Under the pieces are notes generated by a model, which saw only the letters and a program-made list of their open reading frames with translations, ran no database searches and was not told where the DNA came from. Made by a program: the position numbers and the translations under genes. Positions 1 to 9,052 of a stretch of 64,000 nucleotides of DNA are shown one piece after another; positions within the stretch are counted from its first letter, which is position 1, and each line of letters starts with the position of its first letter. Location of the stretch: contig NZ_CP036422.1 in assembly GCF_009388985.1 (NCBI RefSeq), positions 2,680,501 through 2,744,500 on the forward strand, written 5' to 3'. Origin of the DNA: Halioglobus maricola (GTDB lineage: Bacteria; Pseudomonadota; Gammaproteobacteria; Pseudomonadales; Halieaceae).

Positions 1-53
1 TCCAGGGTCCAGCCCATCCAGGCCAGTAATTTTCGTGCAATTGTCTGTTTCAT
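1..53 (-). CDS. N-terminus of a minus-strand gene, possibly an acyltransferase (partial)
   Basis: An ATG at 53-51 on the minus strand opens a frame that runs off the left edge after 17 codons. The visible residues are MKQTIARKLLAWMGWTL. A short basic N-terminus leading into an LLxxMGW segment resembles the start of lysophospholipid acyltransferase (1-acylglycerol-3-phosphate acyltransferase-like) proteins, but 17 residues cannot establish a family. It lies 48 bp downstream of the yaiI stop codon on the same strand, so the two may be co-transcribed. The function is a weak guess; the existence of a start here is more likely than not. Confidence 0.35.
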   Translation of the reverse strand, partial: MKQTIARKLLAWMGWTL

Positions 54-101
54 ATTCCGTGTCTCTTACCGGGCGCGGATACTAGCAGACACCAGCCTAT
101 A

Positions 102-560
102 TTACTTATGATGTTTCGCAAGGTAGCGGTCCAGAACATTGGCAAATTCCATTTTGTCCCGCTCGCCCAGAGCAGGTGGCCCACCGCGTATTTCCACCGC
201 CGATGAGCGCATGGTGTCCATGAAATCGCGCATATTGAGGCGCTGGCGAATATTATTGGCCGTGAATTTCTCGCCCCGTGAAGACAGCGCCCCCGCGCCC
301 TTCTCTATCACCTCTGCCGCCAGCGGGATATCCGAAGTGATCACCAGGTCCCCCGCCTCAACTTGCTGGGCTATGTAGTCGTCGGCGACATCGAACCCTG
401 ATTCGACCTGACGTGCGGTAATCCAGGGGGACGCGGGGATGGGGATCAGATGATTGGCCACAAAGATAAGCGGGCACTCAACCCGCTTGGCCGCGCGGCA
501 CAATATTTCCCTGATCACCTTCGGGCAGGCATCGGCGTCCACCCAGATAGTCATGCTCAC
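102..560 (-). CDS. yaiI: YaiI/YqxD family protein (UPF0178, DUF188)
   Basis: A small cytoplasmic protein of about 150 residues matching the YaiI/YqxD family. The hallmark N-terminal motif WVDADACP is followed by a [12 protein letters not shown] segment and a C-terminal region with RDFMDTMR. The fold is PIN-like nuclease in related families, but the biochemical role of UPF0178 proteins is not established. Two starts are possible: a GTG at 560 that overlaps the stop of the upstream dehydrogenase as GTGA, or an ATG at 554. The overlap suggests translational coupling with the SDR gene. Family call is firm, function unknown. Confidence 0.9.
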   Translation of the reverse strand: MSMTIWVDADACPKVIREILCRAAKRVECPLIFVANHLIPIPASPWITARQVESGFDVADDYIAQQVEAGDLVITSDIPLAAEVIEKGAGALSSRGEKFTANNIRQRLNMRDFMDTMRSSAVEIRGGPPALGERDKMEFANVLDRYLAKHHK

Positions 561-1432
561 AACTGTGGAATTTCCGCCAGATCGATAGGAAGTTCGCTAC
601 GCCCAATGCGAGCGGCACGCTCCTGCAAGGTGATTTCTGCTTCTTCCACGCCAATCATAATGACGAAGCGCTGCTCGCGAATACCCTGCAGGCAATACCG
701 TGCAAGTTCATCAAGGTCCTGCACTTCCAGGGTGACGCCAGCAGCCTCCATAGCAACCTTGAAATCAGCCACAGTCGGCACTGGGTCGTATGCTTTCTCG
801 CGCGCCAGTTCCTCGGGGCGATTGCGGTCAGTGGTCCAGATACCCGTGTCCAGGAGTCCGCCAGAAGGGTAGAACACAGAGGCACTCAGCCTGGTCTCCT
901 CGCTTTGCAACTGGGCCGCAAGGCACTCGCTGATACACGACACCGCGGCTTTACTGGAAGCGTAGACGGACTGGTAAGGCAGTGGCGAGATACCGCCGTC
1001 GCCCGATGAGGTGTTGATAATGTGCCCTTCCTGGCCACCCTCGATCATGCGCGGTACGAAAGCGCGTATGCCGTTCATCACGCCGCCGACATTCACACCG
1101 TGCACCCAGGTCCAATCGTTTTCGGTAGTTTCCCAGACGTTGGCAGAAGGTGCGGCCACACCAGCGTTGTTAAACAACAGGTGACACACACCATATTTGG
1201 CATACACTTCATCGGCGAGCGTATCCAGCGAGGTCTGGCTGGACACATCCGTCACCACCCCAGTGATCTCACCTGCTTCTGAGAATTCGGCCAACACTTT
1301 GTCCAGGGCCGCCTGCTCAACATCGCCGACGACAACCTTTGCACCTGCCGCGAGCAATTCCTTGACGATGGAACGACCTATACCTGAAGCGCCACCAGTA
1401 ACCACGGCGACCTTTCCACTGAAATCCTGCAT
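557..1432 (-). CDS. Short-chain dehydrogenase/reductase (SDR family)
   Basis: A 291-residue classical SDR. The Rossmann nucleotide-binding motif TGGASGIG is at residues 12-19, the NNAG structural motif at 88-91, a serine pair near 142-143, and the catalytic YxxxK as YASSK with Tyr157 and Lys161. It should be a soluble NAD(P)H-dependent oxidoreductase acting on an alcohol or ketone; the sequence does not reveal the substrate. An AGAGGA ribosome-binding site precedes the ATG. The C-terminal extension of about 40 residues beyond the core is typical of uncharacterised marine SDRs. Its stop overlaps the GTG start of yaiI, so the two form a small operon. Confidence 0.93.
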   Translation of the reverse strand: MQDFSGKVAVVTGGASGIGRSIVKELLAAGAKVVVGDVEQAALDKVLAEFSEAGEITGVVTDVSSQTSLDTLADEVYAKYGVCHLLFNNAGVAAPSANVWETTENDWTWVHGVNVGGVMNGIRAFVPRMIEGGQEGHIINTSSGDGGISPLPYQSVYASSKAAVSCISECLAAQLQSEETRLSASVFYPSGGLLDTGIWTTDRNRPEELAREKAYDPVPTVADFKVAMEAAGVTLEVQDLDELARYCLQGIREQRFVIMIGVEEAEITLQERAARIGRSELPIDLAEIPQL

Positions 1433-1669
1433 TCGCTTGTTTTCCTCTGTTATCGAATTGGTGTGATTACAGTAGCGTCACTGCCGCTACTCGGCCACCA
1501 GTTCCAGTTGCCGCGGCACGCGTTTAACGCCTTGGTTTATCTTTGTATTCAGCGCCTGGCATGAATGGCCTCACGCATAGTGGGTATATTCCTTTTTCAG
1601 GATTGTTCTCCTTGTCGACCCGGAGTTACGATAAGGTTTCTTCCAATACCCCAGAGCGACATTCAAGCG

Positions 1670-2020
1670 GTGATTCAGGAACTCAACATTCGCGTCAAGG
1701 GCCAGGGCCTTCATGCTTTCACGCCACAGGTGCAACAGCTTGTCGCACAGAGTGGCTCTGGCGAGGGCCTGTGTACGCTGTTTATTCGCCACACGTCGGC
1801 CTCCCTGCTGATTCAGGAAAACTACGATGAATCAGCCCGGGTCGATCTGGAAGCCTGGCTCAATCGCCTGGTGCCGGAAAATGACCCGCTCTACACCCAC
1901 ACCCTGGAAGGCGCGGACGACATGCCGGCTCACATCAAGAGTGCGCTCACCGCCACCCAGATCAGCATTCCGTTCCAGCGGGGGGAGTTGATGCTGGGTA
2001 CCTGGCAGGGCATATTCCTT
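1670..2020 (+). pseudogene. yjbQ: yjbQ 5' part, interrupted by the integrative element (YjbQ/UPF0047)
   Basis: From a GTG at 1670 the frame encodes a YjbQ/UPF0047 protein, a family linked to thiamine-phosphate synthase activity. It has the conserved RHTSASLLIQEN segment, the EGADDMPAHIKSAL block and the near-terminal GTWQGI motif. Family members are about 135-140 residues and continue after GTWQGI(Y/F)L with WEHR and roughly 15 more residues. Here the frame leaves homology after Leu (2018-2020), and Thr-His-stop (2021-2029) follows inside the inserted element. The missing C-terminus is found at 32478-32531. The 117-codon piece is the left host flank of the insertion. The longer open frame back to 1565 has no family support. 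Confidence 0.9.
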
Positions 2021-2058
2021 ACACATTAGTTAGCATATTGACATAACCACACATTAGT
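2021..2058. repeat. SE left end with two direct copies of ACACATTAGT
   Basis: The decamer ACACATTAGT occurs at 2021-2030 and again at 2049-2058, 28 bp apart, immediately inside the left boundary and just before intA. The heptamer CATTAGT is also present in inverted orientation at the right end (32463-32469). Repeats of this kind are expected as recombinase core and arm binding sites; that role is inferred. Confidence 0.6.
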
Positions 2059-2101
2059 GGAAATATAGCTGACATAATTCTAAGCACACAGGCACTGCCC
2101 T

Positions 2102-3340
2102 TTGGCTTTTATTCAACCCTATTCGGCTCAACCATATATCCGCAGCAGTGGGGAGTGGGTTCCGGATGAGTCTAGAAGTCCGAAGACCAAATACACCATT
2201 TTTTGGTCAGACGGAGAACTATGGATGGAGGCTCACCGTTATTTAGCAGAAAGAAGGGCAAAATCTGAAACAATTCGTAGCAACGCTAATGATCTGAGGG
2301 CTTACGCTGACTGGCTGGAAGCAAATAATCTTCACTGGTTGCATTTCCCCATCAGACGAGAGGACCGCTGTTTAGACCGATTCAGGGGCTACCTAATAAA
2401 AACTTCGAGTGGAACCAGCGCAGTTCCTTCGCGAAGAATGAACGCTGTCGTAAATTTCTACAAGTGGGCCAAGGCTAAAGGACTGATCGACAAACAGCTC
2501 GATATGTGGGAAGACCAGCAGGTGGCAGTCACGTTTTTTAACCCAACAGGGTTTCAAAGAACGGCAGGCGTTTGGACCACCGACCTGAGAATCCCCCATC
2601 GAAAAACTAACATCACTACCCTTGAAGACGGGCTTCTGCCACTTTCTGCAGTGGACCGAGATATCTTACTGGCTTATCTCAAACGCAAGCCAAGCGAACA
2701 GAACACAGTTCTACATGCCATGCTCACTCTTGGTTTTTTCACTGGTGCGCGTATCGGTTCCATCAGATCCCTCCGGATCGAAAATTTACTAAACGCAATA
2801 CCGGACCCGACTTTCACACCAGAGCCCACGCATCCTGAGAATTTACTGCTGTTAGTTGCGGCCGGACCCGGCACAGGCATTGATACCAAACTTGATGTGG
2901 CTGGAAACCTGCGTTTCCTCTCAGCAATACACAATTTCATTCTTGATTATGCTCAAACAAACGTCACCAGACTGAAACGGCAAGCGAAGGCAAATAAGGA
3001 AGATAAGTCTCACGTTTTTCTGACGAAAGATGGAAAACCATACAGCGAAGGCAGCGTGAATACAGCCATTTACGATCTGAGAAAGGCTTTGGTTCGCGAT
3101 GGTTTAACCCAGTTTCATGACTTCAAATTTCACCAATCCAGAGCGACCTGTGGAACTGAACTGGCACGGCTTTACATGACGAACAGCGACGCTGACGCAA
3201 TTGAACACGTTAAAGACTGGCTGATGCACAAGGACGCACGCACAACGTGGACTTACATAAAGTTTTTGAAGTCAACAAAGACCGCGAGAAAGGTAAATAT
3301 GGCGTTCACGAACCAGTTCTTAGGCCCAAATTTTTCATAG
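2102..3340 (+). CDS. intA: Tyrosine recombinase IntA of the SE
   Basis: A 412-residue tyrosine site-specific recombinase. An N-terminal SAM-like core-binding domain (about residues 40-150) precedes the catalytic domain. The catalytic set can be read: Arg217 in TGAR, His344 and Arg347 in HQSR, His376 in MHKDAR, and nucleophile Tyr385 in WTYIKF, so it should be active. The start is a TTG at 2102; no in-frame ATG gives a full N-terminal domain. It is the first gene inside the left end, followed after 12 bp by the recombinase-fold gene. In Tn6283-type SEs the first recombinase is intA. Expected role is strand exchange at the element ends. Confidence 0.85.
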   Translation: MAFIQPYSAQPYIRSSGEWVPDESRSPKTKYTIFWSDGELWMEAHRYLAERRAKSETIRSNANDLRAYADWLEANNLHWLHFPIRREDRCLDRFRGYLIKTSSGTSAVPSRRMNAVVNFYKWAKAKGLIDKQLDMWEDQQVAVTFFNPTGFQRTAGVWTTDLRIPHRKTNITTLEDGLLPLSAVDRDILLAYLKRKPSEQNTVLHAMLTLGFFTGARIGSIRSLRIENLLNAIPDPTFTPEPTHPENLLLLVAAGPGTGIDTKLDVAGNLRFLSAIHNFILDYAQTNVTRLKRQAKANKEDKSHVFLTKDGKPYSEGSVNTAIYDLRKALVRDGLTQFHDFKFHQSRATCGTELARLYMTNSDADAIEHVKDWLMHKDARTTWTYIKFLKSTKTARKVNMAFTNQFLGPNFS

Positions 3341-3352
3341 CGAATTGACTGA

Positions 3353-5023
3353 ATGCCGAAACCTGACAATCTAACCATCAAAGAAATTGAAGGCGCCTGG
3401 TCCGATCTCAGTCGCTGGCTCGTCAAAGGCGGGGCTGCGATCAACCCCAGGTGGTTCTATCACAGTGCAACCACTAATACCTGGAAAAACGTGATCAAGG
3501 ATCGCCTTCCCTTCGTCGAAGCAGCTAGAGACTATTTCAACTATGAGGTAACGCGCGGCACCAAGGTGTCATCACTAGCTGGCTATGCCTCTTACATGAA
3601 CACGTTTATGCAATGGGTGGATGAAAATAATATCGTTCTATCGCTGGACGATAATGAGTTAGAGGAGATTTATCTCGCATTCGATGAATACTGCTACCAA
3701 AGTGCCTGGATCAAAAAGGAGGTAAAGAAAAGCTCGGCCTACCATAAATCTTTCAATGTATCTCAATCTTTATCCAAAATATTGGAAAGACCTGCTCATG
3801 CGTTATTAAGGTATAAATCCAGAACTGTCAAAGCGTTCAGTCGGACCGCAAAAACATCAGTCAGCCGAGCAGCTGAAAAGCAGCACTTAGGCGATACAAG
3901 TACTCTTGGTTACTACTGTGTCGATCTAGCGAATGCGATAACGATCGAGTCTGTCTACGGCCAACTACCTATCCGAGCAAACTCCTTTAGACCTGATGGG
4001 ACAGTTCTACCAATCTCAATAGTACCGCCAGGCCTCCAGAGCGCACTTGATGGTAAAAGATACAATAGGTCTAGAGCATGGGCGGAAAAGATGTGCGCCC
4101 CAACAACATCTATAGGAAGGGATCGCGCGCCCCTTTTACGACTCCGTCTGCTAGCGGAACTGGTAGTCTTCGTTTATCAGACTGGAATCAACGTATCGCT
4201 AGCTCTCCAAATTGAGCGCAAAGGCTTCAAGTACAAGTCCCAGGGGAATAGTGATTGGCTAGTCACCGGGCGGAAAGGCAGAAAACAAGGACCCGCAAGC
4301 TTTACTATCTACAAGGAATACAGAGAACGGTTTAAACGTCTTATAGATTTTGTCGATCATTTTTATCCGGGGGATACCCAACTTTTTCCTATCGCGACAA
4401 AGAGCGGAAGGCAGAAAGGAACTATAAACTACGATGTGTTAAAGAATCACGCGGCACGTGATGATGTGCCTTGGATTCCCCCCAGGGTTACACGAAACAC
4501 TCGTGCAAACTTTCTAGATCGCCAATCTGGTGACCCGAATCTCAGTGATGAAATGAACCAGCACACCAGGGAGGTATTTCGACAGAATTATGAGAGGCCG
4601 TCACAGCAACGCGCAATGACAGCGCTGACACAATTCTGGAAAAATAGTCCGGTTAGCTTGATAAACAGCGGCTGTGACGCGAAACCCGAATCGACAGAAG
4701 ATAAACCATCAGGCGTTATCAGCCCTAACTGTATCAACGAATCCGGCTGCCTGTGGTGCAAGAGTCACCGTGACATCGACTCCGAGGACTATGTTTGGTC
4801 GTTAGCAACGTTTAGACACCTAAAACTGATTGAAGCCGCACAACCCATCAAACGTGAAATCCCCTCCGATCTAGTGATTGATCGTTTGTCGAATAAACTT
4901 CAAGCCTTCAAAGATCGAAACGAAAAGTCGCGGAAATGGGTGGAAGAGGCGCTTTTGCGGATTGAAGAGGGTGACTATCACCCAACGTGGAAAAATGTCT
5001 TAAATTTCTGGGAGTCTAGATGA
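3353..5023 (+). CDS. tfp: Tyrosine recombinase-fold protein lacking catalytic residues (Tfp-like)
   Basis: A 556-residue protein with the outline of a tyrosine recombinase but degenerate active site. At the position of the first catalytic arginine it has TGIN (about 277-280) where active enzymes have TGxR. No HxxR box is present, the nearest segment being VTRNTRANF near 381-389. Only a tyrosine in RQNYERP remains near residue 414. A C-terminal cluster with Cys in SGC, PNC and GCLWCKSH (about 435-480) looks zinc-binding. Its stop overlaps the ATG of intB as ATGA, indicating coupled translation. Position and degeneracy match tfp of SEs, a structural partner of the active recombinases. Catalytic inactivity is inferred from the residues. 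Confidence 0.75.
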   Translation: MPKPDNLTIKEIEGAWSDLSRWLVKGGAAINPRWFYHSATTNTWKNVIKDRLPFVEAARDYFNYEVTRGTKVSSLAGYASYMNTFMQWVDENNIVLSLDDNELEEIYLAFDEYCYQSAWIKKEVKKSSAYHKSFNVSQSLSKILERPAHALLRYKSRTVKAFSRTAKTSVSRAAEKQHLGDTSTLGYYCVDLANAITIESVYGQLPIRANSFRPDGTVLPISIVPPGLQSALDGKRYNRSRAWAEKMCAPTTSIGRDRAPLLRLRLLAELVVFVYQTGINVSLALQIERKGFKYKSQGNSDWLVTGRKGRKQGPASFTIYKEYRERFKRLIDFVDHFYPGDTQLFPIATKSGRQKGTINYDVLKNHAARDDVPWIPPRVTRNTRANFLDRQSGDPNLSDEMNQHTREVFRQNYERPSQQRAMTALTQFWKNSPVSLINSGCDAKPESTEDKPSGVISPNCINESGCLWCKSHRDIDSEDYVWSLATFRHLKLIEAAQPIKREIPSDLVIDRLSNKLQAFKDRNEKSRKWVEEALLRIEEGDYHPTWKNVLNFWESR

Positions 5024-7011
5024 ACAAGCATGCACTTCGATTCTGTGGAAATCTCGAGTCATCCCAGGAAGCATCAGAACTTCGTAACTACCAACCTTGC
5101 ACCTTCCCTCCTCCGGATGACTTTTACGTTTCTGTAGACAAAGACGGAAACCCACTTTCAAAATATTCCGATGACAGGTGGGACTTCAGCGCCTACGGCA
5201 GCAAAGGATTTAATTTTGGCAAACATAAACTCACTTCAAAGAACAATGACCTACTCAAACAGTTGATCTTTTTGTATCTGTATCACATGCCGCTTTTTCC
5301 TGGAAAAGTACAGTCAGTCAACCACCCGTTTTACACTCTAGCCAAGCTCTGCAAACTTGCAGATTCTCATAACGTAAGCGTAGATCAGCTATATCGCTTT
5401 CCACGGTTGGCTGGCGACGTTATGAAATATTTTCAGCCAGCACAGCACGAAAAATTGTTCGGCGTCCTGAATAGCTTGTTGAGATCAGAGGAGTTCCTTG
5501 GCTGGAAGATAGCTGATGCCGCTTTCATCGAAGAACTCGCCCGACATCGTATTCCCCACATAAATACGCAGAGTGCTTACATACCTCCACGCCTTTGGAT
5601 GTCATTGATTCAGAGCACCGAGACTGTTATGGACGCATTTCAAACACACCAAGCAGCTTTCGAAAAGGCCTGGGTATGGATATCAAATGCGTACCGGCAC
5701 AACATAGAAAATGGCTACAGCCAGATGAGCCCATTTCACAACTCAGAAGTGGACGTCAACTATATAAATCATAGCTCGAGGAAGCCAAGACGGGTTTATC
5801 CAGGTGGTTCGAAGGCCTTTTTTGAAAACTATGGTATAGCGAATCTATTAAACCAATGGGTTGGCTACGTACCTGATCCTACATATGATACCGCGGCTCT
5901 GTCCTCCTACGCGAATCTAGTCCGAGATTGCGCATTCACATTTATCCTGGCACACAGTATTCAGCGTGTTGGAGAGGGGTTGTCCTTGCGCTCAGATTGC
6001 TTTCACTTAGACTACGACCCCACTCTTGGAAACATCGGGCTATTGGTGGGTGAAACCACGAAGACAGACCCTGACAGTGACGCACGCTGGGTGGTGCCAA
6101 CCTCAGTTGAACGCGCGGTGAACATCCTCAAGTTTCTAGGTCATTTGCGCATAGACAATACATTCAAGTCAGTCACACAAGAATTTGCCAGAAACCCATA
6201 TCTTATGACAGGCCAGATAGAATGCTGGCACAGAGGCTCTACTTCCCTGAATTTGAGCCAATGGGGTTTGGGTAAGTTTGTAGAAAAAAACCCTCTTGTC
6301 TTCGAAGAAGCCAACTTTTCCATCACTGAAGAAGATTACAAGATTGCGTACCAACTTACACCGCGCCTCACAGAGAAGAGCTGGTTCAAGGTTGGTGGGA
6401 TTTGGTCGTTCAGCGCACACCAACTACGGCGCACGTTGGCCGTAAACCTATTTACCTCCGACGTACCGGAATCAGTCATTCAGTGGATGATGAAACACAA
6501 AAGCCTCAATCAAAGCTACTACTATGGTCGCAATTATACTCGCTTGCGAATGAATACCGCTGCGGAACAGGCTGTTGTGACGGAAAGCTATAGAGCGACA
6601 ATAAGGAACCTAAGCGAAATAGCTGATAACACCTTGGGTGAAAATGTCCACGCGACTGGAAACAACCTGATCAATGTCGACACTCTTAATCTAATTGAAA
6701 AGCGTGATCACAAGAAACTTGAGGCCCTTGCAAAGAAGGGGGAGATCGCTGCAAGACAAACACTACTCGGCTTTTGCATGACACAGAGTTGCGAGTACGG
6801 TGGAGTAGAGTCTGCTGTACATTGCGCTGGTGTCGATGGCAGCGGCCCTTGCAAGGACGCTGTTTTCTCCAAACGAAACCGCAAGCGACTTAAAATTATG
6901 TACGACAACAATGCGGAGGAACTAAACGATTTAGTTGAAAATACCCCGAGGCATTCGAAACTGAAGGCCGAAAACGAAGCCATTGAGGTATATTTCCATG
7001 CCACGTCCTAA
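5020..7011 (+). CDS. intB: Large tyrosine recombinase IntB of the SE
   Basis: A 663-residue tyrosine recombinase with all catalytic positions: Arg316 in QRVGEGLSLR, His467 and Arg470 in AHQLRRT, His493 in MKHKSLN, and a YYYG motif near 500-502 supplying the nucleophile. It is much longer than ordinary integrases, with an extended N-terminal region (about 1-290). A C-terminal cysteine-rich stretch (about 585-615: FCMTQSCEY, VHCAG, GPCKD) probably binds zinc. It starts at ATG 5020 overlapping the tfp stop and overlaps srap by 14 bp. Having two active recombinases around a degenerate one is the diagnostic SE arrangement, distinct from RIT elements whose three recombinases are shorter. Confidence 0.85.
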   Translation: MNKHALRFCGNLESSQEASELRNYQPCTFPPPDDFYVSVDKDGNPLSKYSDDRWDFSAYGSKGFNFGKHKLTSKNNDLLKQLIFLYLYHMPLFPGKVQSVNHPFYTLAKLCKLADSHNVSVDQLYRFPRLAGDVMKYFQPAQHEKLFGVLNSLLRSEEFLGWKIADAAFIEELARHRIPHINTQSAYIPPRLWMSLIQSTETVMDAFQTHQAAFEKAWVWISNAYRHNIENGYSQMSPFHNSEVDVNYINHSSRKPRRVYPGGSKAFFENYGIANLLNQWVGYVPDPTYDTAALSSYANLVRDCAFTFILAHSIQRVGEGLSLRSDCFHLDYDPTLGNIGLLVGETTKTDPDSDARWVVPTSVERAVNILKFLGHLRIDNTFKSVTQEFARNPYLMTGQIECWHRGSTSLNLSQWGLGKFVEKNPLVFEEANFSITEEDYKIAYQLTPRLTEKSWFKVGGIWSFSAHQLRRTLAVNLFTSDVPESVIQWMMKHKSLNQSYYYGRNYTRLRMNTAAEQAVVTESYRATIRNLSEIADNTLGENVHATGNNLINVDTLNLIEKRDHKKLEALAKKGEIAARQTLLGFCMTQSCEYGGVESAVHCAGVDGSGPCKDAVFSKRNRKRLKIMYDNNAEELNDLVENTPRHSKLKAENEAIEVYFHATS

Positions 7012-7411
7012 GACTGTTGAATCAGAAATGCGAGCTGCGTTTGAGCGACTGAAAAATGACGAACCAATCATTCTGGCCAAAGGCTCCCCCGTGTCTCTCT
7101 CTAATGTCGCCAAAGAGGCTGGAAGTCTACCGAATAGCTTGAGAAGCGATCGCTACCCGGGTCTACACGGAGAGATTACTTCTTACGCCGAGATTAATGC
7201 CAAGCCAGTTAAGAGAGCCAATGCCCGAAAGACAAGAGAATCTGCCTCCAAACGTATCAAACGACTGCAAAAGCAGCACCAGAAGCTTCTAAATATAGTA
7301 AACGCGCTAACCTCCCTCAACGAAGAGTTGAAACGAGAGAACGAAATGCTCAGGGAAGGAAACGTAACGCGGTTAGAAAAGCCAATGAGTTCAGAAGGTG
7401 ATGTGTTATGA
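6998..7411 (+). CDS. srap: Small coiled-coil auxiliary protein of the SE (SRAP-like)
   Basis: A 137-residue basic protein that completes the recombination operon. The N-terminal half (MPRPKTVESEMRAAF, then a segment with NVAKEAG) looks like a small DNA-binding domain. Residues about 75-125 form a predicted coiled coil rich in Lys, Gln, Leu and Glu. This layout resembles the fourth gene of SEs (srap) and TnpC of Tn554-like elements, which assist the recombinases. The ATG at 6998 is preceded by GAGG at a suitable distance and is preferred over a TTG at 6983. It overlaps the end of intB by 14 bp. Auxiliary function is inferred from position. Confidence 0.7.
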   Translation: MPRPKTVESEMRAAFERLKNDEPIILAKGSPVSLSNVAKEAGSLPNSLRSDRYPGLHGEITSYAEINAKPVKRANARKTRESASKRIKRLQKQHQKLLNIVNALTSLNEELKRENEMLREGNVTRLEKPMSSEGDVL

Positions 7412-7542
7412 GTGACTTCAGATGGATCAGCTTATAGATGCTACTTATCAATCCAGTGCGATGGTATCGGAAGATATTGTGGCTGTTATTTACTCTACTT
7501 TGGGCTTCTGATAATGACCTAAACCAGATCGTAGACTCGTGC

Positions 7543-8895
7543 TCAACCGACTGTTGAGTCAGCCAACATTACATGAAAGTTTGCAAAAGCTGTTTCGGAG
7601 TTATCGATAAGCACCTGATAATCTGAATTGATGCCTCCGAACTGGTCTTGGATTTGCCTGAGTTTCTTCTTGGAAAAATAGTTTGTAGCAAAGGCAGTCC
7701 CCAATGCCTCCTTTAGAGAGTTTTCTGAGCTCTTAATAGCCTTGCTGCACGAACTTTGCAGTTCCTTACGCTTTTCCAATTCACCCGCCTGCGGAATCGG
7801 TTTACCCGACATCAGCGATATCGCCAGTTCGAACGGGAGACCTTGACCCGTACGTTGAAAATACTGAAAAGCTGCCTGTACGGCAAAGTATCTTCTCCCC
7901 AAGGCAGCCTGTTGGCCACGGCTAGCGACGCGCATGAATTTTTCGAAATCTATTGAAACCATCATAGGTGACTGCGTGTCGTGCACGGGACTACACTCAA
8001 CAAGAAACTGGACCACCTTTTTTTGCAGTGATAGTTCACTAACACGGACTTTCTCTTCGTTGCCAATGGCGCACGACAGGTCATCGAAAATGCGCCGCAA
8101 CCCGGGTGATGTAATATTAGGCTCATCTAAAAGATATCTAAGTGTAGAGGTTCTAATAGCGTAGTGTTGACTTAGATTGCTTTGTGATCGTTGCACTTCA
8201 ATCAACACAGCAAACAAAACACGCATCTTGATTGAGGTTCGCATTAGACAGGGGTGTACCATCATACTTATTGAAACGGGCACACTACGTCCAATTTTTA
8301 TTACTGCTCTTTGAAGAAAGTTTGCCTCTAATAATTCGGCCGTTCTGGCAGGGCTATTTCCAATCCAATCACCAGTTCCGTCATCTCTTTCGTTGAGAGC
8401 GGAGCAAGACATCGTGCACGGGCGCGCCCTAGTTGTCGTTAGAACCGCGGGAACTAGACTTTTATCCGATGACTCTTTCCGCTCAATGTATTCTCTAAGT
8501 CGCTCGAGTACTGTCTTCGCATCGGACCGCCAATGGCGGAGCAAGTGTTCTTTATTCAGTATTTCCCAGTTTTTACCAGGACCTAAGCGACGGGATTCTT
8601 CATACGACTCTAGTATCAGTCTCTTCTCTTCGTCTTCAAGAACGCTTTCCAGGGTGCCACACGGGAATTCGGACAGTATAATTTTGTGCCAACCTAGCTC
8701 GGCTTGTTCCTTTCCGAAGCATAGAACAGTGTTCGCTATCACCCTATTGAGTTCAGAAGAACCGGATAGATATCCCGAGTTTTCCCCTGAAGACCTCCCA
8801 ATGTACGAAATGGTCTTCATTCCATTTAACGAGAAATATATCTCGTAAATATGTGGGAAACCTACCTTGGACCGGTCAGCGCGGATAATTGGCAT
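7543..8895 (-). CDS. Uncharacterised protein with GIY-YIG nuclease-like N-terminus
   Basis: A 450-residue protein not recognised as a whole. Residues about 15-95 resemble a GIY-YIG endonuclease domain: IYEIY at 16-20, YIGRS at 31-35, a GSS turn at 45-47, a KIILSEF segment near 71-77 and a Glu-rich helix (EDEEKRLI, 87-94) where the catalytic glutamate is expected. The remaining 350 residues are predicted alpha/beta with no motif I can name. It faces srap tail-to-tail and is divergent from the XRE regulator gene at 9053. It is SE cargo. Possible roles are an element-stabilising or defence nuclease or an accessory to recombination, but none is shown by the sequence. Confidence 0.5.
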   Translation of the reverse strand: MPIIRADRSKVGFPHIYEIYFSLNGMKTISYIGRSSGENSGYLSGSSELNRVIANTVLCFGKEQAELGWHKIILSEFPCGTLESVLEDEEKRLILESYEESRRLGPGKNWEILNKEHLLRHWRSDAKTVLERLREYIERKESSDKSLVPAVLTTTRARPCTMSCSALNERDDGTGDWIGNSPARTAELLEANFLQRAVIKIGRSVPVSISMMVHPCLMRTSIKMRVLFAVLIEVQRSQSNLSQHYAIRTSTLRYLLDEPNITSPGLRRIFDDLSCAIGNEEKVRVSELSLQKKVVQFLVECSPVHDTQSPMMVSIDFEKFMRVASRGQQAALGRRYFAVQAAFQYFQRTGQGLPFELAISLMSGKPIPQAGELEKRKELQSSCSKAIKSSENSLKEALGTAFATNYFSKKKLRQIQDQFGGINSDYQVLIDNSETAFANFHVMLADSTVG

Positions 8896-9052
8896 CTACA
8901 TACCCATCTATCCACTGTTACCGCACTTCAACTGAATAACCATCGTCTAAACCCCGATAAAGCATCAATTTCTCCAAAATGAGCATTATAGCCCGTGGTG
9001 TTATAGCGCTCAATTCCAGATATTTCTATCTTTTGGCTGGGAGTGTATCGGC

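Noticed and set aside
2021..7411. RIT (recombinase in trio) or Tn554-like element
   Set aside because: Three recombinase-fold proteins in a row fit loosely, but the sizes (412, 556, 663), the degenerate middle protein and the fourth coiled-coil gene fit the SE arrangement better.
7422..7511. A 29-codon frame after srap
   Set aside because: No ribosome-binding site or recognisable product; too short to support.
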